A stretch of DNA of 64,000 bases from Nocardia vaccinii NBRC 15922 (lineage in GTDB: Bacteria > Actinomycetota > Actinomycetes > Mycobacteriales > Mycobacteriaceae): contig NZ_BDCC01000009.1 in assembly GCF_001613305.1 (NCBI RefSeq), positions 186,001 through 250,000 on the forward strand, given 5' to 3'. The position numbers and the translations under genes were made by a program. Under the pieces are notes generated by a model. The model saw only the letters and a program-made list of their open reading frames with translations, did not search any database and was not told where the DNA came from. Position 1 is the stretch's first letter; the number at the start of each line of letters is the position of its first letter. Positions 40,079 to 48,775 of this stretch are shown piece by piece.

Positions 40079-41343
40079 CCCGGACCAACCCATATCCCAA
40101 TATCGGCTTCGACCCGGTCCCCGGCACGCCCGATGACGTCACCGGCCTGCGGACGCAGATCAATTCCGCGGGCACAGCGGTGAAGGAGACCAACGATCTG
40201 CTCAAACGTCTCCGCAACAGCAACGACGACATCTGGAAGGGCGACGCGGGCGACGCGTTCCGCACTCACTTCGACAACACCCTCGCCCAGGATCTCGGCT
40301 ACGCGCAGAACTCCTTGGAACGCGCCGTCACCGTCCTGGACGAATGGCACACCGGTCTGGTCGGCTACCAGGACACCGCGAAAACCCTGGAAACCGAGGC
40401 GGCGCAGGCCCGCGCCAACCACGCCAAGGCCGTCACCGCCCTGCAACAAGCCGAATCCAACCCCGACCTCGGCCTGGCCAACCAGACCTTCACCGACCAG
40501 AACGCCTTGGCCGCAGCGCAATCCCGGCTCGACGCCGCCACCGCCGCCGTCCACACCGCCGGCACGTCGGTCGCCGACTACCAGGGCCAGATCGATGCCA
40601 TCGTCAAACGCGCCAAGGACCTCGAATCCGAACACGGCAAACTGGCCCGCAAGGTAGCCGCCGAACTCGACTCCGCCGCAAAGGATTTCGCCCCCAGCGC
40701 CCCGAACCACCACTGGTGGGACAGCATCACCGACGCGGTGAAGGCGGTCGGGAAGTGGATCGACGAGCATCGCAAAGGTCTGCACGAGGCCCTGTCCATC
40801 ATCTCGACGGTAGCCGGATTGCTGGCGGTCGTCACTCCGCCGCCGATCGACGCCATCGCCCTGGGCGTATCGCTCGCCGCGGGCGCTGGAGCACTCGCCT
40901 TGGACGCGACCGACAAGGACATACGCAACGCGTTCCTGCACGGCAGTTGGTCGGACAAGCTGAAGGCCGCCGAGACCGTGGGTGGCGATGCCATGAGCCT
41001 GATCCCCGGAGTCGGCGGTCTGGCGAAGGTGGGAAAGGTCGCCATGCTGGGCGACGCTGTCGGTGACGTCGGCCGATTCGAGGGTATGGCGCGGGCATGG
41101 TCGGAATCCGCGCACGCACCAGGGTGGCTGAATCAGAAGTTGATCGGTGACGGCACCGGCAAGCTCGCGACAGCGCTCAACAGCAGTGGCCTCACCGCCG
41201 GGACGCACACCGTCCTGCAAGCGATGAAAGTCGAAGGCGCGCATGCCGTACCCGATCCGGCAGTCGCCTTGAAGGTCCTCAAGGGAGTCAAGAGTTCAGT
41301 GACCAAGATCGGGACCTGGGGATACGACGAGGCGACGAGTTGA
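40075..41343 (+). CDS. large WXG-domain T7SS substrate with hydrophobic C-terminal domain
   Basis: 422-residue protein. An N-terminal WXG domain (W54-K-G56 in DDIWKGDAGDAF), a long coiled-coil-like helical region (about 90-205), two hydrophobic segments (about 245-283, LSIISTVAGLLAVV and GVSLAAGAGALAL), and a C-terminal domain of about 130 residues. Overlaps the small partner upstream. The layout resembles LXG/WXG polymorphic toxins, though I recognise no toxin motif. The downstream gene could encode an immunity or chaperone partner (inference). Confidence 0.78.
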   Translation: MTRTNPYPNIGFDPVPGTPDDVTGLRTQINSAGTAVKETNDLLKRLRNSNDDIWKGDAGDAFRTHFDNTLAQDLGYAQNSLERAVTVLDEWHTGLVGYQDTAKTLETEAAQARANHAKAVTALQQAESNPDLGLANQTFTDQNALAAAQSRLDAATAAVHTAGTSVADYQGQIDAIVKRAKDLESEHGKLARKVAAELDSAAKDFAPSAPNHHWWDSITDAVKAVGKWIDEHRKGLHEALSIISTVAGLLAVVTPPPIDAIALGVSLAAGAGALALDATDKDIRNAFLHGSWSDKLKAAETVGGDAMSLIPGVGGLAKVGKVAMLGDAVGDVGRFEGMARAWSESAHAPGWLNQKLIGDGTGKLATALNSSGLTAGTHTVLQAMKVEGAHAVPDPAVALKVLKGVKSSVTKIGTWGYDEATS

Positions 41344-41347
41344 GCAT

Positions 41348-41998
41348 ATGAACACCACACCGAAGCGTCCGATCGAGTATTCGATCGCCCTGGACATTCC
41401 CTCCGGATACCATCCGCTCCCGCTCACGGATATCGACCGAACCCTCCGGGACGCCGCGGGACCGATCGCCGAAGCCGCTCCGGATTCATTGAATTCGAGC
41501 GTCTCGGACGTGTTGGGCGTGCTCGAATTCTTCCTGAAAGCGCTCGCGGCTCGCCGGACGGTGTATTGCGGCGTCGGGCGTCACATGACCGAGGCGGGTG
41601 AGCAGGTCACCTCGTGGATCACGATTTCCCTTCTGCGGTGCGGAGATCCACAGAACCCGCGGCTCGTCGTCCAGGACCTCGCGATGAACAAGCTGGCGCA
41701 GGCCCCGTCGGCCACTGTCGAGCCCGTCGAAGCCGACGGGCGGCCGATGCTGTTCTCCGAGCTCACACGGAGATTCCCCGCCCCCGACCTGCCGGCATAC
41801 GATGGCGACTCCGGGGATGTCCCGGTATTCCAACTCGAAGCGCTGGTTCCCTCGGACGACGGCACAACCGTAGCGGTGATCGAGTTCTCCACGCTGTCGG
41901 TCGATTCCGGCCCGCTGTACGGGGAAATGCTGTTCGGAATGGCTACCTCGATCGAGTTCACCGCATTGACGCCCGCGTACTCCAGTCTGAATCTCTAG
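41348..41998 (+). CDS. hypothetical protein, T7SS island
   Basis: 216-residue soluble, mixed alpha/beta protein of unknown family (MNTTPKRPIEYSIALDIP start). No signal peptide or membrane segment. It begins 4 bases after the large WXG protein and precedes a membrane protein, so all are probably one transcript. Chaperone, immunity or regulatory roles are all possible; nothing in the sequence decides. Confidence 0.7.
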   Translation: MNTTPKRPIEYSIALDIPSGYHPLPLTDIDRTLRDAAGPIAEAAPDSLNSSVSDVLGVLEFFLKALAARRTVYCGVGRHMTEAGEQVTSWITISLLRCGDPQNPRLVVQDLAMNKLAQAPSATVEPVEADGRPMLFSELTRRFPAPDLPAYDGDSGDVPVFQLEALVPSDDGTTVAVIEFSTLSVDSGPLYGEMLFGMATSIEFTALTPAYSSLNL

Positions 41999-42007
41999 CC
42001 GGGAGCA

Positions 42008-43174
42008 ATGGTGAATCAATCCGTCGGCGCGGCCGATTCCGCTGATCCGCCGCGGGCGATCGACTGGCCCGCCACGCGTGCGGCACTGGGTTATCGGCGG
42101 CTGTGGCTCTGGTTGGGCGTACTCGTCAGTGCCGCCTGCGGACCGCTGGCTGTAGTGGCGGTGAACAAGTTCGACCGTCCCGGTGTGCACGGTGCGGCAA
42201 AGGCGGGCAGATTCCTCGCCGGGCCGCTCTTTCTGATATTCGTCTTCGGCCTGATGTTCGCTCTGACGTTCCTGTGGATACACCGACGGCGACGCAGGGC
42301 ATTGCAGCGGAATCCGTGGATACGCTGGCAGATCAACTACATCTCCACCGGCCGTTACGAATGGGTGGAACTTCTCGATGCGAATCGCCGGCCGATATCG
42401 GCGCTGATCCTGAGCACGTGGGCGAACGGCATCGGCAAGCTGGTGAACCATCGGACCACCGAGGTCTGGTTCGCCGGCGATCCGCACAAGTACGGCGTCA
42501 TCTCGGTGCACGAGGGCGGTGGACCGTTGCGATATGCGTACTACTCGCCGGCGAGGCGGCCGCCGACCTTCACCTATCGCGATCCGGGCGTCGATCGGCC
42601 TCGGTCATCCGATGGTCCCGGCGCGGGCGAGTACGAGATGCAGCGGGAGAACGGCCGGGTCATGATGAAACGTCCCGGCGATCCCGAAGCCGAGGCGAAG
42701 CCGAAACGACACGGCGCGCTGGATGATCCGGACTATCCATCGCCGCGCAAACTCAGGCGTGCACTCGGATTCGCACTCGACGTGCTGATCCATCTCGCAA
42801 TCGGCGGGGCCGTCGCCTTCACGAAGGCGCCCCATCCCGCGAAAGAGGCTTTGCTACACCGTGATTGGCAGAAGGCGGTACCGATCGCGGTATTCATGGT
42901 CCTGGGCTTCCTGGCCGCCTCCTTCGTCAACCGCGTGATCATCCAGACGATCGTCCACACCACGCTCGGCAAGGCCGTGTTCGGCCTGGTCGCCCTTCGC
43001 CCCGACACCGGCCGATATCCGTCGTTCGGCAGGTTGCTCGCGATCTGGCTGATGGACCTGTACGTCCCTCCCGCCTTCGTCGCCGCGTTGTGCTCACCGG
43101 CCGGCGATTTGCCCGGGCCGGCCAGAATCGAGGACTACATCCTGACCGCGGTGCAGTGGCGCGACCGGCGTTGA
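42008..43174 (+). CDS. RDD-domain-like membrane protein
   Basis: 388 residues. Two N-terminal membrane segments (about 33-50, 71-93), a soluble middle domain of about 130 residues that includes YEWVELLDANRRPISALIL, then a basic stretch and an RDD-like C-terminal region (about 250-385: RALGFALDVLIHLAIGG, TTLGKAVFGLVALRPDTGRY). The RDD domain usually forms part of a membrane complex or transporter. Follows the previous gene by 9 bases in the same operon. Confidence 0.75.
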   Translation: MVNQSVGAADSADPPRAIDWPATRAALGYRRLWLWLGVLVSAACGPLAVVAVNKFDRPGVHGAAKAGRFLAGPLFLIFVFGLMFALTFLWIHRRRRRALQRNPWIRWQINYISTGRYEWVELLDANRRPISALILSTWANGIGKLVNHRTTEVWFAGDPHKYGVISVHEGGGPLRYAYYSPARRPPTFTYRDPGVDRPRSSDGPGAGEYEMQRENGRVMMKRPGDPEAEAKPKRHGALDDPDYPSPRKLRRALGFALDVLIHLAIGGAVAFTKAPHPAKEALLHRDWQKAVPIAVFMVLGFLAASFVNRVIIQTIVHTTLGKAVFGLVALRPDTGRYPSFGRLLAIWLMDLYVPPAFVAALCSPAGDLPGPARIEDYILTAVQWRDRR

Positions 43175-43206
43175 CCGAAATCACCTGACATTCGGCCACG
43201 TCCACC

Positions 43207-43458
43207 ATGGAGACCACCGACAGTTCGCCCATGACCACGACCTACACGACGGCCCCGACAACACCGCCGTTCGACCCGAACACACTCGACGAGGTCTCGA
43301 CCGACCGGATCCCGTTCACGGCAAATGACCTACTGGCCCAATCCTTCACAGATTCCAAGGGGCATCTACATCACCTGCCCCAGGGCAGCAGCGTGCAGGA
43401 ATGGGTCGACGCGGCCGCGGACAAGGCCGTCGATGTAGTAGGCCCGCAAACCCGCTGA
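43207..43458 (+). CDS. small hypothetical protein, T7SS island
   Basis: 83-residue Thr/Pro-rich then acidic protein (TTTYTTAPTTPPFDPNTLDE..., LHHLPQGSSVQEWVDAAADK). No family recognised. The ribosome binding site is weak; a second ATG at 43231 is possible. Last gene of the rightward series, convergent with the rhodanese gene. Confidence 0.55.
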   Translation: METTDSSPMTTTYTTAPTTPPFDPNTLDEVSTDRIPFTANDLLAQSFTDSKGHLHHLPQGSSVQEWVDAAADKAVDVVGPQTR

Positions 43459-43465
43459 AACAACA

Positions 43466-43798
43466 TCAGGAGTCGGTGAGCCGTCCGCCCGCGGCGCGCC
43501 ACTGCACGAGACCGCCGCTCATATTGACCGCGTCGAATCCGTTCTCCACCAACAGGTTCGCCGCACCCGCGGACCGGATGCCGCCGGTGCAGAACGTGAT
43601 GAGGAGACGATCGTCGGGAAAGCTCAGGCAGCGGTCCAGTAACACTTCGAGGGGCGCGTGGACCGCGCCGGGGATGTGTACGCGGTTCCATTCGAATTGA
43701 CGACGCACGTCCACCACGAGCGCGCCGCCCTCGACGAGCCGAACCGCCTCGGCGGCGCTCACGGCCGGGGGCCGACGCAGATAATGCCGGATACTCAT
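43466..43798 (-). CDS. rhodanese-domain protein
   Basis: 110-residue single rhodanese domain, sulfur transferase. Active-site loop CTGGIRS (C70). It lies directly downstream of a MarR-family gene with a perfect inverted repeat between them, so its expression is likely controlled by that regulator. The pair interrupts the T7SS series and may be unrelated to it. Confidence 0.9.
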   Translation of the reverse strand: MSIRHYLRRPPAVSAAEAVRLVEGGALVVDVRRQFEWNRVHIPGAVHAPLEVLLDRCLSFPDDRLLITFCTGGIRSAGAANLLVENGFDAVNMSGGLVQWRAAGGRLTDS

Positions 43799-43823
43799 AC
43801 GCTCTGGGCCTCATCGGTTTCCA

Positions 43824-43848
43824 TAACCTTCAGACTAACTGAAGGTTA
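43824..43848. promoter_or_regulatory. inverted repeat TAACCTTCAG-N5-CTGAAGGTTA, probable MarR operator
   Basis: Perfect 10-bp half-sites with spacer ACTAA, starting 26 bases before the rhodanese start and overlapping the last bases of the MarR gene. The 25-base span suits a winged-helix dimer. It could also act as an attenuator. Confidence 0.6.
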
Positions 43849-44263
43849 TATCGGATGCCGATAGTGCCCGCATGTGCGCCCGCAACGCCTCCGTCAGATC
43901 CGGGTGCCGGGTGGTGAACTCCGCGTCGAGCTCGGCCACCACGACCGCGGCCCGAGCCAGTACAGCCGCCCCGTCTGCCGTGACCTCGAGGGTCGATGCC
44001 GACCCGGCGTGCGCAGTGCTGTCATCGACGAGACCGGCCGCGACGAACCGGGCTACCGCGGTGTGCGCACTCTGCACGGTGATTCGCGAACGCCGCGCCA
44101 GCTCGCTGAACGAAATGCCCGGCGTCCCACGGATATGCCCCAGCAACCCGTACTGGCGCGTGGTCAGCCCGAGCGGCTTCAGCGCCTCGGCGAACGCCGC
44201 CTCCCACACCCGGCTGACGGTGAGCAGCATGATCGTGGGACTGAACGGGGGCGCCTCGGACAT
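43835..44263 (-). CDS. MarR-family transcriptional regulator
   Basis: 142-residue winged helix protein: LTTRQYGLLGHIRGTPG, recognition helix region ISFSELARRSRITVQSAHTAVARF, and wing VDDSTAHAGSASTLEVT. The DxRxxR wing motif is altered. It heads the MarR-rhodanese pair; the adjacent inverted repeat is its best operator candidate. Ligand unknown. Confidence 0.88.
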   Translation of the reverse strand: MSEAPPFSPTIMLLTVSRVWEAAFAEALKPLGLTTRQYGLLGHIRGTPGISFSELARRSRITVQSAHTAVARFVAAGLVDDSTAHAGSASTLEVTADGAAVLARAAVVVAELDAEFTTRHPDLTEALRAHMRALSASDITFS

Positions 44264-44353
44264 GGATGCACGCTACCTCTACCGATCCGGAACAAGGCCG
44301 AGCCCAGTCGGCGGATGGACCTGCTGCAAGGCAAAACGGCAGCGGCTCCGCAC

Positions 44354-44893
44354 TCAGTCCAGCGCGCGCCGCCGGATCGCCAGCGCGATGGCGATGACCA
44401 TGTCGGCCAGGAATCCGACGACGCCCACCGCGGTCAGCGCCCACACGAACCGGGCCGGAACGAGGTCGGCCGCACTACCTCCACCGATCGAGACGACGAC
44501 GTTGACCGCGTGCCCCAAACCCGCGGCGATCACGGCAATCCCGTCGACGAGGACGATGAACAGGTTGACCGCCTCGGTCAGCATTATTCCGAAGTACACC
44601 CATCCACCGCGCCGATCAGCCCGGCCGGCACGCAAGCCGAAGGCAATCAGCACAACCAACACCGCACGGACGCCCACCAGGATGATGGGCCAGACCGGCA
44701 CACCGCCCGAAGAATCGGAACGCCGCTCCACGAAGAACAATCCGACCGCGGCGACGGTGCCGATCATCATGGCGACCGATGTCACCACCGGAACGCCGAA
44801 TTTCCCTTTGCGCTCCTCCCGCTGCTCGACATGCCGATCGATGCGATCGGTGATCATGTCGCGGGCGATCCAGCCCGCCAATTCTCCCAGCAT
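44354..44893 (-). CDS. four-helix membrane protein
   Basis: 179 residues with about four transmembrane segments (PVVTSVAMMIGTVAAVGLFFV, IILVGVRAVLVVLIAFGL, FIVLVDGIAVIAAGL and FVWALTAVGVVGFLADMVIAI regions, some overlapping in part) after a charged N-terminus (DRHVEQREERKGKF). No known family. It lies downstream of the 223-residue protein gene in the same direction with 58 bases between. Confidence 0.7.
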   Translation of the reverse strand: MLGELAGWIARDMITDRIDRHVEQREERKGKFGVPVVTSVAMMIGTVAAVGLFFVERRSDSSGGVPVWPIILVGVRAVLVVLIAFGLRAGRADRRGGWVYFGIMLTEAVNLFIVLVDGIAVIAAGLGHAVNVVVSIGGGSAADLVPARFVWALTAVGVVGFLADMVIAIALAIRRRALD

Positions 44894-44951
44894 GGTGCCT
44901 GTGTCTCCCCTGATAGATGCGTTGTCGTCGCCGAGCCGCGTCGGCCGTTGT

Positions 44952-45623
44952 TCAACTGCGGACGGCCAGCGCCCGCGGCCCTTTCCAGCTCTTCGGGTCG
45001 AATGCCGAAACAGTGCTCGTCAGGGATTTCTTCGGATTCAGATAGCCCCAACTGCTGTGGGCCACCAGAAAGCAGGAGAACACCAGCAGGACATCGATCC
45101 GGGGATCGCTGATCGAAAACCGGAAATGATTCTTCACCCGCGTGACCTTCGCCATGCGGAATCCGGGGCTGTGCGCACTTCTGAAATCGGCGGCCCGCCT
45201 GGCGCCGACCAGCATTCCCGCCATGACGACGACGGGATTCAGGAAATAGACCAGATACCCCATCAGCGGCAGTCGCATGATTCTGCCCATCAGGCCGGAT
45301 GCGTGCTCGGTGAGCGGCTCCATATTTTCCTGGCAGAACACGACGGGCTTCTCCAGTGTCGCATAACCGGAATCGTCGACCGTCAGCGAGCCGACCTTCG
45401 TCCGACTGGCGTCGTAAGCACCGGTCGGTGTCACGAATCCGGCGAACTCATCGAGATTCGGCCCGACGAAAACACGATGCAGACCGCCGACCGAGCCCGT
45501 CACGCCGACGTCTCGCCGTATCCGCGCGACCGGGTTGTCCGATCCGGGCACCCTGACCCAGAAAGTTGTACCGCGAATCTTGTATTCGGGAATTATGTCG
45601 AATTCGGTAAGGCCGTTCAGCAT
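44952..45623 (-). CDS. hypothetical protein with one hydrophobic hairpin (possible LURP/scramblase-like fold)
   Basis: 223 residues from the ATG at 45623, preceded by GGGGGTGG. Beta-rich N-terminal part (TFWVRVPGSDNPVARIRRD, HRVFVGPNLDEFAGFVTP), a hydrophobic segment (about 122-143, MGYLVYFLNPVVVMAGMLVG), and a C-terminal part. The repeated strand pattern faintly recalls LURP-one/scramblase proteins, but this is a weak impression. Directly downstream of the large WXG protein gene, so it is probably a partner in the T7SS series. Confidence 0.62.
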   Translation of the reverse strand: MLNGLTEFDIIPEYKIRGTTFWVRVPGSDNPVARIRRDVGVTGSVGGLHRVFVGPNLDEFAGFVTPTGAYDASRTKVGSLTVDDSGYATLEKPVVFCQENMEPLTEHASGLMGRIMRLPLMGYLVYFLNPVVVMAGMLVGARRAADFRSAHSPGFRMAKVTRVKNHFRFSISDPRIDVLLVFSCFLVAHSSWGYLNPKKSLTSTVSAFDPKSWKGPRALAVRS

Positions 45624-45703
45624 ATGATTCCACCCCCGGCATGCCTCGGATGAATCCGGCACGCCTCTCGTTCGATATTCGAATTGTATGCGGCCATGCT
45701 GTG

Positions 45704-47131
45704 TCACATTTGCGGCAGCAACGCGAGACGCCCGACACCCGCCGCGGCGTCCCACGAACCCGATCCGCTACTGGACGATCCCGATTTCTCGAAGTCGAAG
45801 CCCTTCGTCTCGACATCGGCGACGACGCTGCCCACCGAGGGCCAACTGCCGTGCGTCAGGCTGTTGACGGCCGTATCGATATCCGTTCTCAGCTTCTCGA
45901 TCGCGGTCTTGATCTCCTTGTATATCTCGACCACCGCAATGACGTCATTGACGACCGTGCGTACCAGTTTATAGATCTCGTACATCTTCTCCGCGCTGTA
46001 CGCCACCGCGACCACGTCCGCAACCGGATCTTCCGGACCGAGTCCGACCGTCTCGATGATGGCATCGCCCGCGAGCATCTCGGCAATTTTCACGGCCAGC
46101 TTCTTGATTCCGGTATCGATCATATCGCTGAGTTTGTCGACAAGTTTGCCGATCAACTTCAGCAGAAGATCGTGCGCCTCCTTGTACGCCTTGGCGACCA
46201 GTTTGGCGAGATCTCCGACGCCGCCGATCCCCATGGTCCAGCGGAACATGTAGGAATCGAAAGCCGTCGCGGTATCACCCTTCCATTCACTGCCGATCTT
46301 CCACGACGCTTTCCGCAACGTTCCCGCGACCGTGTAGCAGCCGTCACCCAGCGTGTCGTACGCGTCGTGCAGATAGATCAACCGATCCCAGTCGCCGGCG
46401 ATCGGCTTGAACGCGGTGTCGATCAGGCTGTGGCCCGTCACCATTTTGTAGCCCTTTTCCGCCAGCCACAGTACCTGTCCGGAACCGGTCATCTTGGCGT
46501 CGAGGTATTTCGTCCAGTTCGAGATGTGTTCTTCCGCAAGCGCGCCCAGTCCGCTCTTCGAGTTGCCGGCATCAGTGGAATCGTCATCGGATGAGGACCC
46601 GTCGCCATCCCTGTTCTTCGCCGCCTCTTTGGCCGCCTTCTTGTTCTTCTTGCGCAGACTCTTGATGCTCTTCTTGATCGTGGGCTCCGACACCTGGGAG
46701 GTCGGAGTGGTCTCCACCTCGGTGGGCTCCTTCAGAACCACATCCTCGTCCGTGAAATCGGCCGCCTCGCTCGAGATGGTCGGCAGCGACCCGATATCCG
46801 GGAATCCGGAGATCTGGTCCGGGAAGATCTTCTTCAGATCCGTCGCGTTCTTGTCGTCCTCGGCCCGCAGTTCCCTGTCCACGGTGGCGATCTTGTCCTT
46901 CACCGCGCCCATACCCCGCTGACACTGGGAGAGTTTCGCGCCGATGTAGTTCGCCGGAGTCGGCACGATCGGCTTCACCAAGACGCTCAGCACCCCGGTC
47001 AAACCGTCGGTGTCCATGCACTCCTTGCCCGCCCAGGTCACCATCGGCGCGAGGTGTTCACCCTGTTTGGCGACCAAGCCCTGATAGCCGGTGAAGTCCT
47101 CCGTCGACGGCACATTCAGCACTGTGGCCAC
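45704..47131 (-). CDS. large T7SS substrate-like protein with internal WXG domain
   Basis: 475-residue protein with two ESX-like helical regions: N-terminal (about 1-100) and an internal WXG100-like domain (W283-K-G285 in SEWKGDTATAFDS). Between them lies a charged linker rich in Lys, then Asp/Ser (about 150-195, KKNKKAAKEAAKNRDGDG). A long amphipathic helix region (about 300-430) and a Ser/Gly tail follow. I prefer the GTG at 47131, six bases after AAGGGGG, to the ATG at 47137. Divergent from the YbaB-like gene. Secretion is likely but no YxxxD signal is seen. Confidence 0.75.
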   Translation of the reverse strand: MATVLNVPSTEDFTGYQGLVAKQGEHLAPMVTWAGKECMDTDGLTGVLSVLVKPIVPTPANYIGAKLSQCQRGMGAVKDKIATVDRELRAEDDKNATDLKKIFPDQISGFPDIGSLPTISSEAADFTDEDVVLKEPTEVETTPTSQVSEPTIKKSIKSLRKKNKKAAKEAAKNRDGDGSSSDDDSTDAGNSKSGLGALAEEHISNWTKYLDAKMTGSGQVLWLAEKGYKMVTGHSLIDTAFKPIAGDWDRLIYLHDAYDTLGDGCYTVAGTLRKASWKIGSEWKGDTATAFDSYMFRWTMGIGGVGDLAKLVAKAYKEAHDLLLKLIGKLVDKLSDMIDTGIKKLAVKIAEMLAGDAIIETVGLGPEDPVADVVAVAYSAEKMYEIYKLVRTVVNDVIAVVEIYKEIKTAIEKLRTDIDTAVNSLTHGSWPSVGSVVADVETKGFDFEKSGSSSSGSGSWDAAAGVGRLALLPQM

Positions 47132-47340
47132 GCACATCCCCCTTCGATCCGAATCTATCGGCCGGTAGGCTACCGGACCGCGGGTACAGCCCGCACGATT
47201 ACTTGGACGCGCACGGACCGGGTTCGGTTCCCTCGATTTCCGATGTTGCACAGCGTGTTTGTGATCACGACGTCTCGTGGCCCGGCCTGTCGGCGCCGGG
47301 GCTATCATCGAGCGAAATACCGAGGGGTGTGGGAGTTCCG

Positions 47341-48165
47341 ATGAGCGAAGTAGCCGACTTCGAAGCGATCGACTTCGGTGCGATTCTCGCCGATATCGAT
47401 CGGAAGGAAGCCGATCTGAGGGCCGCCGAGCGGCGGTTGGCGGCCGTCAGCGCCAAGGCTCGCTCCGCGGACGGGCTGGTCGAGGTGACCGTGAGTCCTA
47501 CGGGTGCGGTAACCGGTGTGACGCTGGCCCCAGAGACGTTCCGGCGCAGCACTCCCCAGTACCTCGGCAGATCGGTGGTCGAGGCGGCGCAGCAGGCGAC
47601 TCGCCAGGTTCGGCAGGCCGCGAAGTCGGCGGCGGCGCCGCTCGCGGAAATCAACCGAGAGCTGAGTGACGCGATCGGTGAACCACGAAACCCCCACCCC
47701 GCCAACGTATCCGCGCAGCCCGGCATCGAGGCCGCATCGACCGATCACACGGCTCGCGTCGGCGTCGACGCGCTGGGAATCGTCGCCGTCGTACACATCT
47801 CGCCCGACGCCTACCGTGGCGGCGTCGTCGGCAAACTGGCGGGCGCGATCACCGAGGCCGCCGAACGCGCGGCCCGCCAGATGTACGAAACTCGCATGGG
47901 CGCAGTGCAATCGGAAGTCGACCTCGAGGATATGCCGAATACGGACGAGTTCTTCCCCGTACCGCCTGAACCGGATCACGACAGCTCCCCGACTCCCCCG
48001 CCTGTCACCCCGCCGCCGGCCCCTCGCCCGGCACCCATACCTCCCGCGGCGGCGCCCCGGATCATCCCCGGCACGCGAAAGCCGAACCGCGACCAGATCG
48101 TCGGTCCGTCCGACTGGGACGAAGACGACGGCTACGGGCAACCGCAGAAGTCCTGGCTGGTCTGA
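47341..48165 (+). CDS. YbaB/EbfC-family protein with KSWLV tail
   Basis: 274 residues. The N-terminal half contains a YbaB-like nucleoid-associated fold (ADIDRKEADLRAAERRL, VTVSPTGAVTGVTL, then RSVVEAAQQATRQVRQ), with a second related segment (GIVAVVHISPDAYRGGVV). A Pro-rich linker (PPPVTPPPAPRP) leads to an acidic tail ending QKSWLV. YbaB proteins are often found next to WXG genes in actinobacteria. It converges with the next gene, which ends in the same five residues. Confidence 0.8.
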   Translation: MSEVADFEAIDFGAILADIDRKEADLRAAERRLAAVSAKARSADGLVEVTVSPTGAVTGVTLAPETFRRSTPQYLGRSVVEAAQQATRQVRQAAKSAAAPLAEINRELSDAIGEPRNPHPANVSAQPGIEAASTDHTARVGVDALGIVAVVHISPDAYRGGVVGKLAGAITEAAERAARQMYETRMGAVQSEVDLEDMPNTDEFFPVPPEPDHDSSPTPPPVTPPPAPRPAPIPPAAAPRIIPGTRKPNRDQIVGPSDWDEDDGYGQPQKSWLV

Positions 48166-48212
48166 TCCAGCAAGCCCGACCGGGCCGGGGCTGCGGCTAT
48201 TCGATTCGTGAC

Positions 48213-48737
48213 TCAGACCAGCCAGCTCTTGCGCCGGTAGTACTCGTCGTCCTCGTCTTCGTCGTCGACCGGACGAACCACGTTGTTGGCCTTGCGGAAA
48301 GCAGCGGCACGGGCGATGGCGGCGCGTTGTTCCCGGAGTTCGGCCTCGCGGCGTTCGGCTTCGGTGAGCTGTTCGGTCGACTCACAACCTTCGCGGGGTT
48401 GCTCGTTGTGCTGCTGGATCGCGGGGTCGTTGGCCCGTCGTACCGGAGCGGTTCGCACAGGCGTACGCCGTTGCCGCATTTCCGCCGCACGGTGGGCCGC
48501 TGCCTCCTGCTGCTCGCGAGCATCGGTACCTCGACGTTCGCTTTCCTCATCGGCTGCGGACCGGGCGGCCTGCTCGCGCTCCTGACGCTCACGATTCGCT
48601 TCCGCGGCGAACCATTCGGCACATGCCCGGGCGTTGCGCTCGGTCTGGAGTTTGGCTTCGTCCAGTTCGTCCATCAGCATCGACATACGGCGGCGGTTCT
48701 CCGCGCCGATGCGTTCGATTTCAGCGGCGTAGTCCAC
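48213..48737 (-). CDS. charged coiled-coil protein with KSWLV tail
   Basis: 174 residues, almost entirely charged alpha-helix (Glu/Arg/Ala-rich; AEIERIGAENRRRMSMLMDE, EQLTEAERREAELREQ), so a long coiled coil is expected. It then has an acidic patch and the tail EYYRRKSWLV. The last five residues and the preceding acidic Tyr context match the convergent YbaB-like protein. Immediately downstream, in the same direction, of the 600-residue WXG protein gene, with 38 bases between, so probably co-transcribed. Confidence 0.8.
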   Translation of the reverse strand: MDYAAEIERIGAENRRRMSMLMDELDEAKLQTERNARACAEWFAAEANRERQEREQAARSAADEESERRGTDAREQQEAAAHRAAEMRQRRTPVRTAPVRRANDPAIQQHNEQPREGCESTEQLTEAERREAELREQRAAIARAAAFRKANNVVRPVDDEDEDDEYYRRKSWLV

Positions 48738-48775
48738 GATTTCGACACTCCGTGTTCAGTCGGTCCCGGTGCGGA

